DNA from: DASVSE01 sp036399715 | GTDB lineage: Bacteria > Bacteroidota > Rhodothermia > Rhodothermales > Rubricoccaceae | Assembly: GCA_036399715.1 (NCBI GenBank) | Contig: DASWMO010000280.1 | Span: 1-11,864 of the forward strand | Direction: 5' to 3' | DNA: 11,864 nucleotides | Shown: piece after piece, positions 1 through 7,000 of the stretch | How the letters are laid out: the number at the start of each line of letters is the position of its first letter | Numbering within the stretch: the first letter of the stretch is position 1 | Made by a program: the position numbers and the translations under genes | Notes under the pieces: model-generated | The model's database searches: none | What the model was told of the DNA's origin: nothing | The model's input: the letters and a program-made list of their open reading frames with translations, nothing else

Positions 1-377
1 GCAGCGAGGGAGAGCGGCGTCCCGCCCGCGTCGTCGAACGTGTACGTCCGGTTGGCGACGCGGAAGTTTCCGATCACGTCGGAGAACAGGACGATGCTGG
101 CACCGTTCGGCGCGACGAGGAGGACGTCGATGTCGGAGGCCCACGTGTGGGTGATCCCACGGACGGTGACGTTGACGTCGGTCACGACGCCCGTCATCCC
201 CGTCACCGCGACGGTGGAGGGATAGGGGTTCCCGGGGAAGGGGGCCGTCTGCGTTCCCTGAGTGAGCTGGATCGGCGTGGTGTTGGAGAACGTCGCCGTC
301 TGCGCGCCGGCCGAGGCCGTAAGCACGAGTGCGAAGAGGGGCAGCACAAGGGGCCGCCAGAGGGTAGAGTGGGGCAT
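1..377 (-). CDS. Secreted protein with proprotein-convertase P-domain-like N-terminal domain (partial)
   Basis: Reading on the minus strand from ATG at 377, the frame stays open for 125 codons to the left edge, so the C-terminus is missing. Residues 1-26 look like a Sec signal peptide: Arg near the start, a Leu/Val/Ala-rich core, and a likely cut at AGA|QT. The mature part has repeated short beta-strand patterns (TGVVTDVNVTVRGITHTW, then DIDVLLVAPNG, then IVLFSD), which resemble the jelly-roll P/Homo B domain seen in many secreted bacterial proteins. The late TYTFDDAGGTPL fits the same family. The protein is probably exported and may carry a T9SS sorting domain outside the window. It could instead be a repeat-rich surface protein using the same fold. 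The N-terminal reading is sure; the full function cannot be judged from this piece. Confidence 0.72.
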   Translation of the reverse strand, partial: MPHSTLWRPLVLPLFALVLTASAGAQTATFSNTTPIQLTQGTQTAPFPGNPYPSTVAVTGMTGVVTDVNVTVRGITHTWASDIDVLLVAPNGASIVLFSDVIGNFRVANRTYTFDDAGGTPLSLA

Positions 378-589
378 ATCAGCTAACAGTTTGAGGGCGT
401 GTGAGCGGGTTGAGGCCTTCCCGGGAGGCCTGAGCATCCCCGACATTACGTCACATCGGTTCCGAGTGCAACGGAAGCTTCACACATATCTCGAACAGGC
501 GCCCTTAAGACGCGGCACGGGGCTGGACGCCCTGGGCATCCGGTCCCGCATTGCTCTATCCCCGCTCGAACGCCTGACCGCCAATTCCG
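378..589. other. Intergenic gap upstream of the P-domain gene
   Basis: No gene is supported here. By eye the stretch is less GC-rich than its neighbours. On the minus strand, TTGCAC (471-466) and TAATGT (448-443) are 17 bases apart and could form a weak sigma70-like promoter for the gene starting at 377. Each hexamer matches consensus at only about 3 of 6 positions, so this is a guess. Between it and the ATG lies AGGCCT, seven bases, AGGCCT (413-431), which could fold into a six-pair hairpin in the leader. No clear terminator with a T-run follows the cupin stop at 590. Confidence 0.3.
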
Positions 590-925
590 CTACTCGTCAC
601 GTCCGTGGACCTCAGCCGGCGGGCTCGTCGCCTCGACGGCCACGAGGTCCTCGACGACGACGTACTGCCGCTCGGCGCCGTCCGGGACGAGGTAGCTGTC
701 GCCCGCCCGGCACGTGATGACGTCGCCCGAGACGTGGATCTCGACCGCGCCCGAGATGACGTACCCGACCGTCTCGTAGTCGCGTGTGTGCGGCTCGCCG
801 GCGTCGCCGGCCGGCTCCTCCCAGAGGCGCATCGAGAGCGCCTTGCCGGAGGCGAGGTACTTCTGGCCCATCGCCCCGTGGGGTGATGCGGACGAATCGA
901 TCTTCTTGACGGAGTGGTCGGACAT
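590..925 (-). CDS. Small single-domain cupin protein
   Basis: This 111-residue protein is one cupin beta-barrel of normal length for the small single-domain family. Motif 1 reads PHTRDYETVGYVISG (residues 45-59), keeping His46 and Glu51 but having Arg48 where canonical cupins have a second His. Motif 2 reads GDSYLVPDGAERQY (75-88), keeping Pro81 and Gly83 but with Arg86 where the metal-binding His usually sits. The N-terminal part (MGQKYLASGKALSMRLWEE, 19-37) resembles small cupins with a conserved GQKYLASG-like lead-in. There is no signal peptide, so it is probably cytoplasmic. The start at 925 is the only reasonable ATG. The gene is divergent from the MBL-fold gene. With most metal ligands lost, it may be a non-catalytic sensor or binding protein. 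Substrate unknown. Confidence 0.85.
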   Translation of the reverse strand: MSDHSVKKIDSSASPHGAMGQKYLASGKALSMRLWEEPAGDAGEPHTRDYETVGYVISGAVEIHVSGDVITCRAGDSYLVPDGAERQYVVVEDLVAVEATSPPAEVHGRDE

Positions 926-1008
926 GAGAACGGCGGGTGGAGAATGGGCCGTTTGAATCCGCTGGGCGCCGCGGGGGTTTCGGCCTCTCCCTTGCCCCGG
1001 CCCGCCCC
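926..1008. promoter_or_regulatory. Divergent intergenic region between cupin and MBL genes
   Basis: If the MBL protein starts at GTG 1009, this 83-base stretch must hold the promoters of both divergent genes. It contains TTTG at 951-954 (plus strand), a possible core of the Bacteroidota-type -7 element (TAnnTTTG), but the TA half is absent. No convincing -33 or -35 partner is seen. The element CACCCGCC lies on the minus strand at 939-932, six bases before the cupin ATG. Confidence 0.3.
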
Positions 1009-1803
1009 GTGACCTACGGCGACCTCCTCATCGACGCGCTTCCCGAGGGCCGCTTCACGGTCGGCCTCGACAAGCGATTCGTGCCGCACGCCGAGGGTGA
1101 TGCCGCACGGCCCGGAACGCTCTTCATCTCGGTCACTCCGTTTCTCGTCCGCATGCCGTCCGAGACGCTCCTGCTCGACGCCGGCCTCGGCGAGTGGGCG
1201 ACGGGGCGCGGGACCGAGGTTCTCCTCGGCGGTCTCGCCGCGCGCGGCGTCGCGCCCGAGCGCGTCGACCGCGTCGTCCTGTCGCACCTGCACTTCGACC
1301 ACGCCGGCGGGGCCGTCGCGAGCGTCCACGGCGAGTGGCGGCCGACGTTCCAGAATGCCGAGTACGCGGTCCAGCGCGCGGAGTTGACCGCGGCCGGCTA
1401 CACGGGCGAGTCGGTCCGCGCCCGCGACCTCGTCGTGGACACGCTGGACCGCGCCGGCCAGCTCGTCCTCCTCGACGGCGACGGGCCCGTGCCCGGCAGC
1501 CGCGCCGAGACCACCGTCACGGGCGGCCACACGGGGGCGCACCAGATCGTCCGGATCCCCTCGGGCGGCCTGACGGCCGTCTACGGCGGCGACGTGATGG
1601 GCACGCCGGGGCAGGTCGTCCGGCGCTTCGTCGCCAAGTACGACGCCGACGGCGCGGCTAGCCAGCGCTGGCGCGAGACGCTCGCGCGCGAGGCCGCCGA
1701 GGGCGGCCACCTGCTGCTGTTCTACCACTCGACGGGCGCCCCGGCCGCGTTCGTCTCGGAGTCCGCAAAGGGACCACTCGTCGTCGAGCCGGTCGAGGCG
1801 TAA
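1009..1803 (+). CDS. MBL-fold metallo-hydrolase, AHL-lactonase-like (AiiA/YtnP type)
   Basis: This is a zinc-dependent hydrolase of the metallo-beta-lactamase superfamily, 264 residues from GTG 1009. The metal motif SHLHFDHAGG is at 92-101 (His93, His95, Asp97, His98). Further ligands are probably His174 (GGHTGAH), Asp195 (YGGDVMG) and His240 (FYHSTG), so the two-metal set looks complete. SHLHFDHAGG followed by a QNAEYAVQRAEL segment (115-126) resembles AHL lactonases and YtnP-like relatives more than glyoxalase II, but substrate cannot be fixed from motifs. No signal peptide, so cytoplasmic. An in-frame GTG at 937 would add 24 residues of low-complexity, Gly/Arg-rich sequence and leave only 11 bases to the cupin start, so I prefer 1009; neither start has a Shine-Dalgarno sequence. 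A membrane protein follows 26 bases downstream and is probably co-transcribed. Confidence 0.9.
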   Translation: MTYGDLLIDALPEGRFTVGLDKRFVPHAEGDAARPGTLFISVTPFLVRMPSETLLLDAGLGEWATGRGTEVLLGGLAARGVAPERVDRVVLSHLHFDHAGGAVASVHGEWRPTFQNAEYAVQRAELTAAGYTGESVRARDLVVDTLDRAGQLVLLDGDGPVPGSRAETTVTGGHTGAHQIVRIPSGGLTAVYGGDVMGTPGQVVRRFVAKYDADGAASQRWRETLAREAAEGGHLLLFYHSTGAPAAFVSESAKGPLVVEPVEA

Positions 1804-1829
1804 CCTCGGCGCTCACCCGCCGCGCCTGC

Positions 1830-2288
1830 ATGTCGACCCGCGTCCCGCTCTTCTGGTTTCACTTCGAAGACGCCGACGATGCGCGGGCGGTGACGCGCCG
1901 CGCGGCTTATGCCGGCATCGCGTCGGCCGTGGTGACGGCTGCCCTCGCCACATGGGCGCTCGCCTCGCCGGAGGGCGTCTTCGGCGGCGCCCTCGACGGG
2001 TGGGCGTTTCTGGACGTCGCGCTCCTGCTCGCCCTCAGCGCCGGCACGTACCGCGGCAACCGCTTCGCAGCGACGGCCTTGCTCGTCGTCTACGTCGTGG
2101 AGCAGATCGCCAGCCGCGTCACGACGGGCAACACGGGCGGGCTTTTGGTCTCAGGCCTCTTTACGGTTCTGTTCGTCCAGGGCATGCTCGGCGCGTTCGC
2201 ACTGCACCGGCTGCGGCCAGACGACGAGATCGACGGCCAGATCGCGGCGCTCGAAGCCGGCGACCCGCCGGCGCGCCTTGCTCAATAA
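1830..2288 (+). CDS. Four-helix integral membrane protein, function unknown
   Basis: The 152-residue protein has no family I recognise. Four hydrophobic segments are visible at about 25-45, 58-73, 77-95 and 103-127, the second and third separated only by a short basic turn (TYRGNR). The N-terminus has an aromatic cluster (LFWFHFED) and the last 25 residues are acidic and soluble (RPDDEIDGQIAALEAGD). A basic RR before helix 1 and RYGNR-like positive residues between helices fit the positive-inside rule for an inner-membrane protein. It starts 26 bases after the MBL stop, suggesting one transcript, which raises the possibility that it helps the hydrolase; this is only context. CACCCGCC lies eight bases before the ATG. 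The stop is three bases from the stop of the opposing lipoprotein gene. Confidence 0.8.
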   Translation: MSTRVPLFWFHFEDADDARAVTRRAAYAGIASAVVTAALATWALASPEGVFGGALDGWAFLDVALLLALSAGTYRGNRFAATALLVVYVVEQIASRVTTGNTGGLLVSGLFTVLFVQGMLGAFALHRLRPDDEIDGQIAALEAGDPPARLAQ

Positions 2289-2291
2289 CCG

Positions 2292-3662
2292 CTACGGTTG
2301 GACCGCGACCCAGGACCGCGCAAAGTCCCACCGGACAACTTCGGAGTCGGTGTTCGACGTCTCGGATCCGCGGAAGCCAATGGCTCGCCCTCCGTTGAGC
2401 AGTTGAAAAGCGCCTGTTCGGGTCCGGTCCAGTCGGATCGCGATGGAGAGGTCGGATGTCCGCGACACGACGGTGGTCAAGGTGCCCGAGTACACGATCG
2501 CCACCTGCTGTCCGTCGGGCGAGAACGACAGGATCGCCGGCCGCGAGGTGATCTCCCGGCGCTCTGCCTGAACCGTCCCGGTCGCGGCATCTCGGATGCG
2601 GACCGCTTGCGTCGAGGCATCTAGCACGGAGCGGCTATCCGGACTGAATAGCAGCGGCAGGTCCGCCGGAGCAACGTCGCGGGCCGTCCAAAGGACCGTT
2701 CCAGAGACAACGTCTATGCCTGTCACCTCGCGGTTGGCGCTGACCGTCGAGGCGGAAGAGACGACGGCGTGTGTGCCGTCCAGCGCGAGGTCCAGCGCGA
2801 GGGCTCGCGTGCCAGGCAGCACAACGGCCCGGACTGGCTGCCCACCGTCGGGCCCCCACACGGCGAGCAGGAAGCGGTCCGGCGACGACGTCGCGCACAA
2901 TCCGACGAACGTCTGCAGGTCCGCCGATGCCCGAATCGTCAGCGGCGCGACCGAGATACAGCCGTTGGGCCCACTGGCAAAGAGTGTCCGCCGGGACTGC
3001 TGCGTCTGCCGGTCGTAGATCCGCACCGCCGCATCTGGCCCCGTGGTCGACTCCGTGATGAGCACACGCGCGCCTCCGAGGCGCGACAGGAGGCCACGCA
3101 CCGCGGTGAGGGTGGCAAGAGCGTCGCCGGTGACCGTGTTAGAGACGAACAGCGTCGAGAGGCCGGTGGCGAACAGCGTGCCTCCATCGTCGGAGAAGCC
3201 CCCCTGGCCCGTGAGGCCGGGCACGGTGTAGCCCACCACGTCGACCGGGAAGCGGATGGTGAGCGTATCGCTCGGGACGCTCGGGCGCCCGCCGTCCCCG
3301 AGGGCGATGACGCGGTAGCGCCGGTCCGCCGTGCCATCCGGACCCGTCGGGTTCAGCCCCGTATCGGTGTAGGAGGTCGCATCGGGCGAGAGCGTCGCAA
3401 TCGTCGAGAAAGACCCCACGCCGAGGGCGCGCTGGACCTGCACGCCGGTCTCGAACGAGCTGCGATCGGTCCACGCAATCGAAACGGCGGTCGGCGTCGA
3501 ACCGGTGATCGTCACGCCTTCCGGGCTCGTCGCGATGCGCGCCCCGTCGAAGAGGGGGTCGTACGGGTTCGTCGGGACCGGGTCCGTCGGGAGGTCGCAG
3601 CCGGCGAGGACGGCGAGGACCGCGACGGCGGCGAGACGGGCAGGGAGCATCGAAAAGGGCAT
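2292..3662 (-). CDS. Lipoprotein with FnIII domain and beta-propeller-like repeats
   Basis: The 456-residue protein begins with a lipoprotein signal: hydrophobic stretch to residue 20, then the lipobox LAGC with Cys22 as the lipidation site, followed by a Pro/Asp/Thr-rich linker. Residues about 47-137 form a fibronectin type III domain (TAVSIAWTD, VQRALG, SYTDTGL, YRVIAL). From about 141 to the end, repeated strands such as FSDDGGTLFATG, FSPDSRSVLDAS and FSPDGQQVAIVY look like YVTN/WD40-type propeller blades. It probably sits on an envelope face as a binding or scaffold protein; no catalytic residues are visible. The ATG shares one base with the stop of the PEGA-protein gene (TAATG), so translation is probably coupled. 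Base composition is lower in GC in places (about 60% near the 3' end) than in ettA (about 77% in one sampled line). Confidence 0.87.
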   Translation of the reverse strand: MPFSMLPARLAAVAVLAVLAGCDLPTDPVPTNPYDPLFDGARIATSPEGVTITGSTPTAVSIAWTDRSSFETGVQVQRALGVGSFSTIATLSPDATSYTDTGLNPTGPDGTADRRYRVIALGDGGRPSVPSDTLTIRFPVDVVGYTVPGLTGQGGFSDDGGTLFATGLSTLFVSNTVTGDALATLTAVRGLLSRLGGARVLITESTTGPDAAVRIYDRQTQQSRRTLFASGPNGCISVAPLTIRASADLQTFVGLCATSSPDRFLLAVWGPDGGQPVRAVVLPGTRALALDLALDGTHAVVSSASTVSANREVTGIDVVSGTVLWTARDVAPADLPLLFSPDSRSVLDASTQAVRIRDAATGTVQAERREITSRPAILSFSPDGQQVAIVYSGTLTTVVSRTSDLSIAIRLDRTRTGAFQLLNGGRAIGFRGSETSNTDSEVVRWDFARSWVAVQP

Positions 3663-4564
3663 TAGAACCGGAGGGCGAGGCCCGCGCCGCCGCCGGTGAC
3701 GTTCAGGCGGACAGACGAAAACTCCCGAAGGCGCGAGACCAGCACGGGCGCGCCGACGTGGCGCACGAACGCGTCGACGACGGAGACCGCGTAGACGACC
3801 CCGACGGCGACGAGCGCGCCGCCGCGGGCCTGGCGCGACGACCGGACGGTCCCAATGAGGCGGGTCAGGTCCTCGCGGGCCGCGACGGCGTCGGGCTCGG
3901 ACGTCGCCGCGTCGTAACGCGCCTGCGCGGCGGCCGTGTCCCCCACAGCCTGCGCGGCGCGGAACGTCAGCACGCCCGCCGCAGCCAGCCCGCCCACGAC
4001 GGCAACCGCGTACGCGGTGCCCATCCGGCGGCGCCCGTCACGAAGTTGCACGAGGCCCGGCGCCGCGAAGGCGGTCAGGGCGCGGCCCGCGCGGAACTGG
4101 CGCCCGCCATACTGGACGGCCGTCTCGCGCTCCGCCGAGACGGGGACGGTCGCCGTCAGGGTCTGCGCGCCGGGAAGCGTCACGGCGACCTCGATATCGC
4201 CTACGGGCACGCGCGTTCCCGCGCGGTACGGCTGCCCGCCGACGGTGACCGTCGCGCCAGCCGGGAGGCCGTCGAACGCGATCCGCCCGGATGGTTGCTG
4301 GAGCTGCGCCACCACCGTGACCCTCCCAGCAGCTTCGACGGTGACGGTCGCTTCGAACGGCGCGTAACCGTCGAGCAGGACGCGGACGCGGTGGACGCCC
4401 GCCGCGACCGGCACCTCGAGCGGTGTCGGCTGGCCGACGAGCGAGATGTCGTTCAGGACCACGCGGGCACCCGCGGGCTCGCTCTCGATCCGTAGAACGC
4501 CCCCGTCCTGCGCGCGCGGCGCAGCCGCCATCAGACACAAACAGACAGCAGAAAACAGGCGCAT
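3662..4564 (-). CDS. PEGA-domain protein with DUF5683-like membrane region
   Basis: From ATG 4564 this is 300 residues, with a signal peptide MRLFSAVCLCLMAAAPRA|QDG. An in-frame ATG at 4582 would add six residues without basic charge before the core, so I prefer 4564. After the signal comes a PEGA domain (LRIESEPAGARVVLND, then GVHRVRVLLDGYAPFE), then a second, weaker PEGA-like repeat (GRIAFDGLPAGATVTVGG). The C-terminal half has AFAAPGLVQLRDGRRRMG, like the PGLGQ...G signature of DUF5683, then two transmembrane helices at about 184-205 and 249-267 (the latter AVGVVYAVSVVDAF) separated by a charged linker. The protein ends in Phe. PEGA domains are usually envelope-side and often bind or scaffold surface polymers. 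The coupled lipoprotein downstream is the likely partner. Domain calls are from motif pattern only. Confidence 0.85.
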   Translation of the reverse strand: MRLFSAVCLCLMAAAPRAQDGGVLRIESEPAGARVVLNDISLVGQPTPLEVPVAAGVHRVRVLLDGYAPFEATVTVEAAGRVTVVAQLQQPSGRIAFDGLPAGATVTVGGQPYRAGTRVPVGDIEVAVTLPGAQTLTATVPVSAERETAVQYGGRQFRAGRALTAFAAPGLVQLRDGRRRMGTAYAVAVVGGLAAAGVLTFRAAQAVGDTAAAQARYDAATSEPDAVAAREDLTRLIGTVRSSRQARGGALVAVGVVYAVSVVDAFVRHVGAPVLVSRLREFSSVRLNVTGGGAGLALRF

Positions 4565-4594
4565 AAGCCAGAGGAGACACACGGGCCTCGAAGA

Positions 4595-4612
4595 TAGCCT
4601 CTTAGGAGGCTA
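4595..4612 (-). terminator. Perfect 7-bp hairpin between ettA and the PEGA gene
   Basis: TAGCCTC (4595-4601), loop TTAG, GAGGCTA (4606-4612) form an uninterrupted seven-pair stem. On the minus strand it sits 27 bases past the ettA stop and 30 bases before the preferred PEGA-gene ATG. It is followed by TCTTCG, not a real T-run, so intrinsic termination would be weak. It may be an ettA terminator, an attenuator or leader structure of the next gene, or an RNA-processing site. Confidence 0.4.
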
Positions 4613-4639
4613 AGACGAGGACCGTGTGCCTGCGCCCCG

Positions 4640-6313
4640 CTAGGCCCGCGTGAGCTTGCGGTGCGGCGCGCTCGGCAGGTCGGCCGCGTCGCCGATGCGT
4701 GCGCGGCGGTCCTCCTCGTACTCCGAGTACGAGCCCGGGAAGAACCGGACCTCGCCGTCGCCCTCGAAGGCCAGCGTGTGCGTCGCGACGCGGTCGAGGA
4801 ACCAGCGGTCGTGGCTGATGACGACCGCGCAGCCGCCGAAGCTCAGCAGCGCCTCTTCGAGCGCGCGGAGCGTGTTGATGTCGAGGTCGTTCGTCGGCTC
4901 GTCGAGCAGGAGCACGTTGGCGCCCTCGCGGAGCGTGTTCGCGAGGTGGAGCCGCCCGCGCTCGCCGCCCGAGAGGTCGCCGACCTTCTTCTGCTGGTCC
5001 GTCCCGTTGAAGTTGAACCGCCCGGCGTACGCCCGGCTGTTGATCTCCTTGGTGCCGAGCTTGATAAAGTCCGCGCCGCCCGAGATCGTCTGCCAGACCG
5101 TCTTGTCGGGGTCGAGCGGCCGGTTCTGGTCCACGTAGCCGATCTGGACCGTCTCGCCGACCGTGAAGTCGCCCGCGTCGGCTTTCTCGGCGCCGGTGAT
5201 CATGCGGAAGAGCGTCGTCTTGCCCGCGCCGTTTGGCCCGATCACGCCGACGATGCCGCCCGGCGGGAGTGAGAACGTGAGGTGCTCGACGAGCGTCCGC
5301 CCGTCATACCCCTTCTTGACGTTCTCGGCCTCGACGACGACGTTGCCGAGACGCGGGCCCGGCGGGATGTAGATCTCCAGCTCGGCGATGCGCGCCTCGC
5401 TCGCGCCGGCCTGCAGCTCGTCGTAGGCCGCGAGGCGCGCCTTGGACTTCGTCCGGCGGCCCTTGGCGTTCTGGCGGACCCACTCCAGCTCCTGCTGGAG
5501 CGACTTCTGGCGGCTGGACGCCTGCTTCTCCTCGGTCCGGAGGCGAGCCTCCTTCTGCTCCAGCCAGCGCGTGTAGTTGCCCTCGAACGGGATGCCCTTG
5601 CCGCGGTCCAGTTCCAGCATCCACCCGGCGACGTTGTCGAGGAAGTAGCGGTCGTGGGTGACGGCGATGACCGTGCCGGGGAAGGCGGCGAGGTACTGCT
5701 CCAGCCACTCGACCGACTCGGCGTCGAGGTGGTTCGTCGGCTCGTCGAGGAGCAGGACGTCGGGGTTGGAGAGCAGCAAACGGACGAGCGCGACGCGGCG
5801 CTTCTCGCCACCCGAGAGCGGGCCGACGGGGCTGTCGGCGGGCGGGCAGCGCAGCGCATCCATGGCCTGCTGCAGGCGCGCGTCGAGGTCCCACGCGTCG
5901 AGGCGGTCGATCTCTTCCTGGAGCTTCGCCTGCTCGGCCATGATGGCGTCGAAGTCCGCGTCGGGGTCCGAGTACTTCTCGTTGACGGCCTCATAGGCCT
6001 TCAGCAGGTCCACTGTCGACTGCATGCCCTCCTCGACGACCTCGCGGACGGTCCGCGTCGGGTCGCCGAGGTCGGGCTCCTGTGCGAGCATCCCGATCGT
6101 CAGGCCCGGCTGCGCCTGGATCGTGCCGTCGTGGTTCTTGTCCAGCCCGGCGATGATCTTGAGCAGCGTGGACTTGCCGGAGCCGTTCAGCCCGAGCACG
6201 CCGATCTTGGCGCCGTAGTAGAACGAGAGGTAGATGTTGTCGAGAATCTTCTTGCCGGTCGGGAGGGTCTTGCCCACGCCGACCATCGAGAAGATGATTT
6301 TCTGGTCGCTCAC
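4640..6313 (-). CDS. ettA: Energy-dependent translational throttle protein EttA (ABC-F ATPase)
   Basis: EttA is a cytoplasmic ABC-F protein that binds the ribosomal E site and gates the first elongation steps according to ATP/ADP ratio. The 557 residues match the usual length of about 555. First cassette: Walker A GLNGSGKST (41-49), signature LSGGE (166-170), Walker B VLLLDEPTNHLD (186-197), then THDRYFLDNVAGW. The linker and arm region (about 240-325) holds EGNYTRWLEQKEARL, ELEWVRQNAKGR and IPPGPRLG, all EttA-like. Second cassette: Walker A GPNGAGKTT (359-367), LSGGERGRLHL (448-458), LLLDEPTNDLD (468-478), SHDRWFLDR. I start at GTG 6313 because residue 1 onward aligns with the family N-terminus; a frame extension to 6508 is unrelated sequence. 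On the minus strand, TAGCTTGG (6348-6341) is a weak candidate for a TAnnTTTG -7 element, giving a short leader. Identification is firm. Confidence 0.97.
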   Translation of the reverse strand: MSDQKIIFSMVGVGKTLPTGKKILDNIYLSFYYGAKIGVLGLNGSGKSTLLKIIAGLDKNHDGTIQAQPGLTIGMLAQEPDLGDPTRTVREVVEEGMQSTVDLLKAYEAVNEKYSDPDADFDAIMAEQAKLQEEIDRLDAWDLDARLQQAMDALRCPPADSPVGPLSGGEKRRVALVRLLLSNPDVLLLDEPTNHLDAESVEWLEQYLAAFPGTVIAVTHDRYFLDNVAGWMLELDRGKGIPFEGNYTRWLEQKEARLRTEEKQASSRQKSLQQELEWVRQNAKGRRTKSKARLAAYDELQAGASEARIAELEIYIPPGPRLGNVVVEAENVKKGYDGRTLVEHLTFSLPPGGIVGVIGPNGAGKTTLFRMITGAEKADAGDFTVGETVQIGYVDQNRPLDPDKTVWQTISGGADFIKLGTKEINSRAYAGRFNFNGTDQQKKVGDLSGGERGRLHLANTLREGANVLLLDEPTNDLDINTLRALEEALLSFGGCAVVISHDRWFLDRVATHTLAFEGDGEVRFFPGSYSEYEEDRRARIGDAADLPSAPHRKLTRA

Positions 6314-6411
6314 GCTGGAGTCCGGGTCAGGTTGATGGCCCCAAGCTAGCGGAGCGGGCGCGGTCCGGGCAGTGGATAAGCGGTGGATCGCCCGTGCCTC
6401 GGCCGGCCCGT

Positions 6412-6828
6412 TCAGTCGTCCTCGAATACGGCCTTGCCCTGGCCGAGCGTGTCGGCCTCGTCGAGAAGGGCCTGGTAGCGCCGCGCCCAGTCGGTCGCGT
6501 CCTCCCACGTCGCCGCGTCGAGGCCGAGGCGCGCGGCGACCTCGCGGACGGCCTCGGTCTCGCGCGGGTCCAGCCGGCCGTCCGAGTAGGCGACGAGCAG
6601 CAGCTCGAGCACGACCACGACGCGGGAGCGCTCGGACGGGAACAGCAGGTTGAGGTCGCCGACGCCGCCGGGCGCGTCGGCCATCTCGGCCGGGACGCCG
6701 GCCTCGACGTAGAGCCGGTCCAGCCGCTCGACTTCCTGGATCGCGAGGCGCCGGTCGGCATCAATGATCTGGCGGGCGAGGACGAGGAACGCGCGGCGCT
6801 GCTCGGGCGAGAGGTCGTGGAGAAACAT
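6412..6828 (-). CDS. TerB-like (tellurite-resistance TerB family) acidic protein
   Basis: The 138-residue soluble protein is mostly helical and acidic, with no signal peptide. It shows two related helix-loop-helix segments: ARQIIDADRRLAIQEVERLDRL (18-39) and LVAYSDGRLDPRETEAVREVAARLGL (78-103). Their A/YxDGxLxxxE pattern is the hallmark of TerB-like domains, with Asp/Glu-rich loops that could bind a metal ion. Length fits a single TerB domain of about 120-150 residues. Despite the family name, nothing here shows a tellurite role: none of the other ter genes is in the window. The gene is 98 bases upstream of ettA on the same strand, so co-transcription is possible. On the minus strand, CACCTTTG at 6894-6887 is a weak candidate for its -7 element. 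The family call is by motif only. Confidence 0.7.
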   Translation of the reverse strand: MFLHDLSPEQRRAFLVLARQIIDADRRLAIQEVERLDRLYVEAGVPAEMADAPGGVGDLNLLFPSERSRVVVVLELLLVAYSDGRLDPRETEAVREVAARLGLDAATWEDATDWARRYQALLDEADTLGQGKAVFEDD

Positions 6829-7000
6829 AGCCGGGGCGGAAAGGGTCGAGGCTGGCGCCGCGGAGGCGGCCGGCGGGAATGTGGTGCAAAGGTGCCTGAC
6901 GTACGCCGCGACGCGAGGAGGCGTTCGGCCCGAGCCTCAACCGACCTGCGGAACGGTGGCCCGGGGTGCCCGTTGGTTGCTCCTCCACCCGTCCGGACCG
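6829..7000. promoter_or_regulatory. Divergent promoter region between TerB-like and MscS genes
   Basis: This 172-base gap separates two divergent starts and must hold promoters for both. Facing the TerB-like gene, CACCTTTG (6894-6887) resembles the Bacteroidota -7 element TAnnTTTG apart from the first base, but no TTG at the expected -33 spacing is seen. Facing the channel gene I see no convincing promoter. CACCCGTCC ends six bases before the MscS ATG (6986-6994). Confidence 0.3.

Noticed and set aside
937..1008. GTG start at 937 for the first MBL protein
   Set aside because: The added 24 residues are low-complexity and leave only 11 bases between divergent starts. Not excluded, but less likely than GTG 1009.
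556..1728. 390-codon open frame on the minus strand
   Set aside because: It is antisense to the MBL gene and runs through the divergent cupin. The translation is Arg/Ala/Asp-rich without domains, typical of a GC-rich shadow frame.
5282..6349. 355-codon open frame on the plus strand
   Set aside because: It is exactly antisense to ettA, whose motifs are unmistakable; the translation is Leu/Val/Arg/Asp-rich shadow.
6314..6508. 65-residue N-terminal extension of EttA
   Set aside because: EttA proteins start at the MSDQ-like residue encoded by GTG 6313; the extension is Arg/Gly-rich, unrelated, and overlaps the TerB-like gene.
6764..7000. 79-residue extension of the MscS frame
   Set aside because: It runs over the divergent promoter and into the TerB-like gene, and has no MscS similarity.
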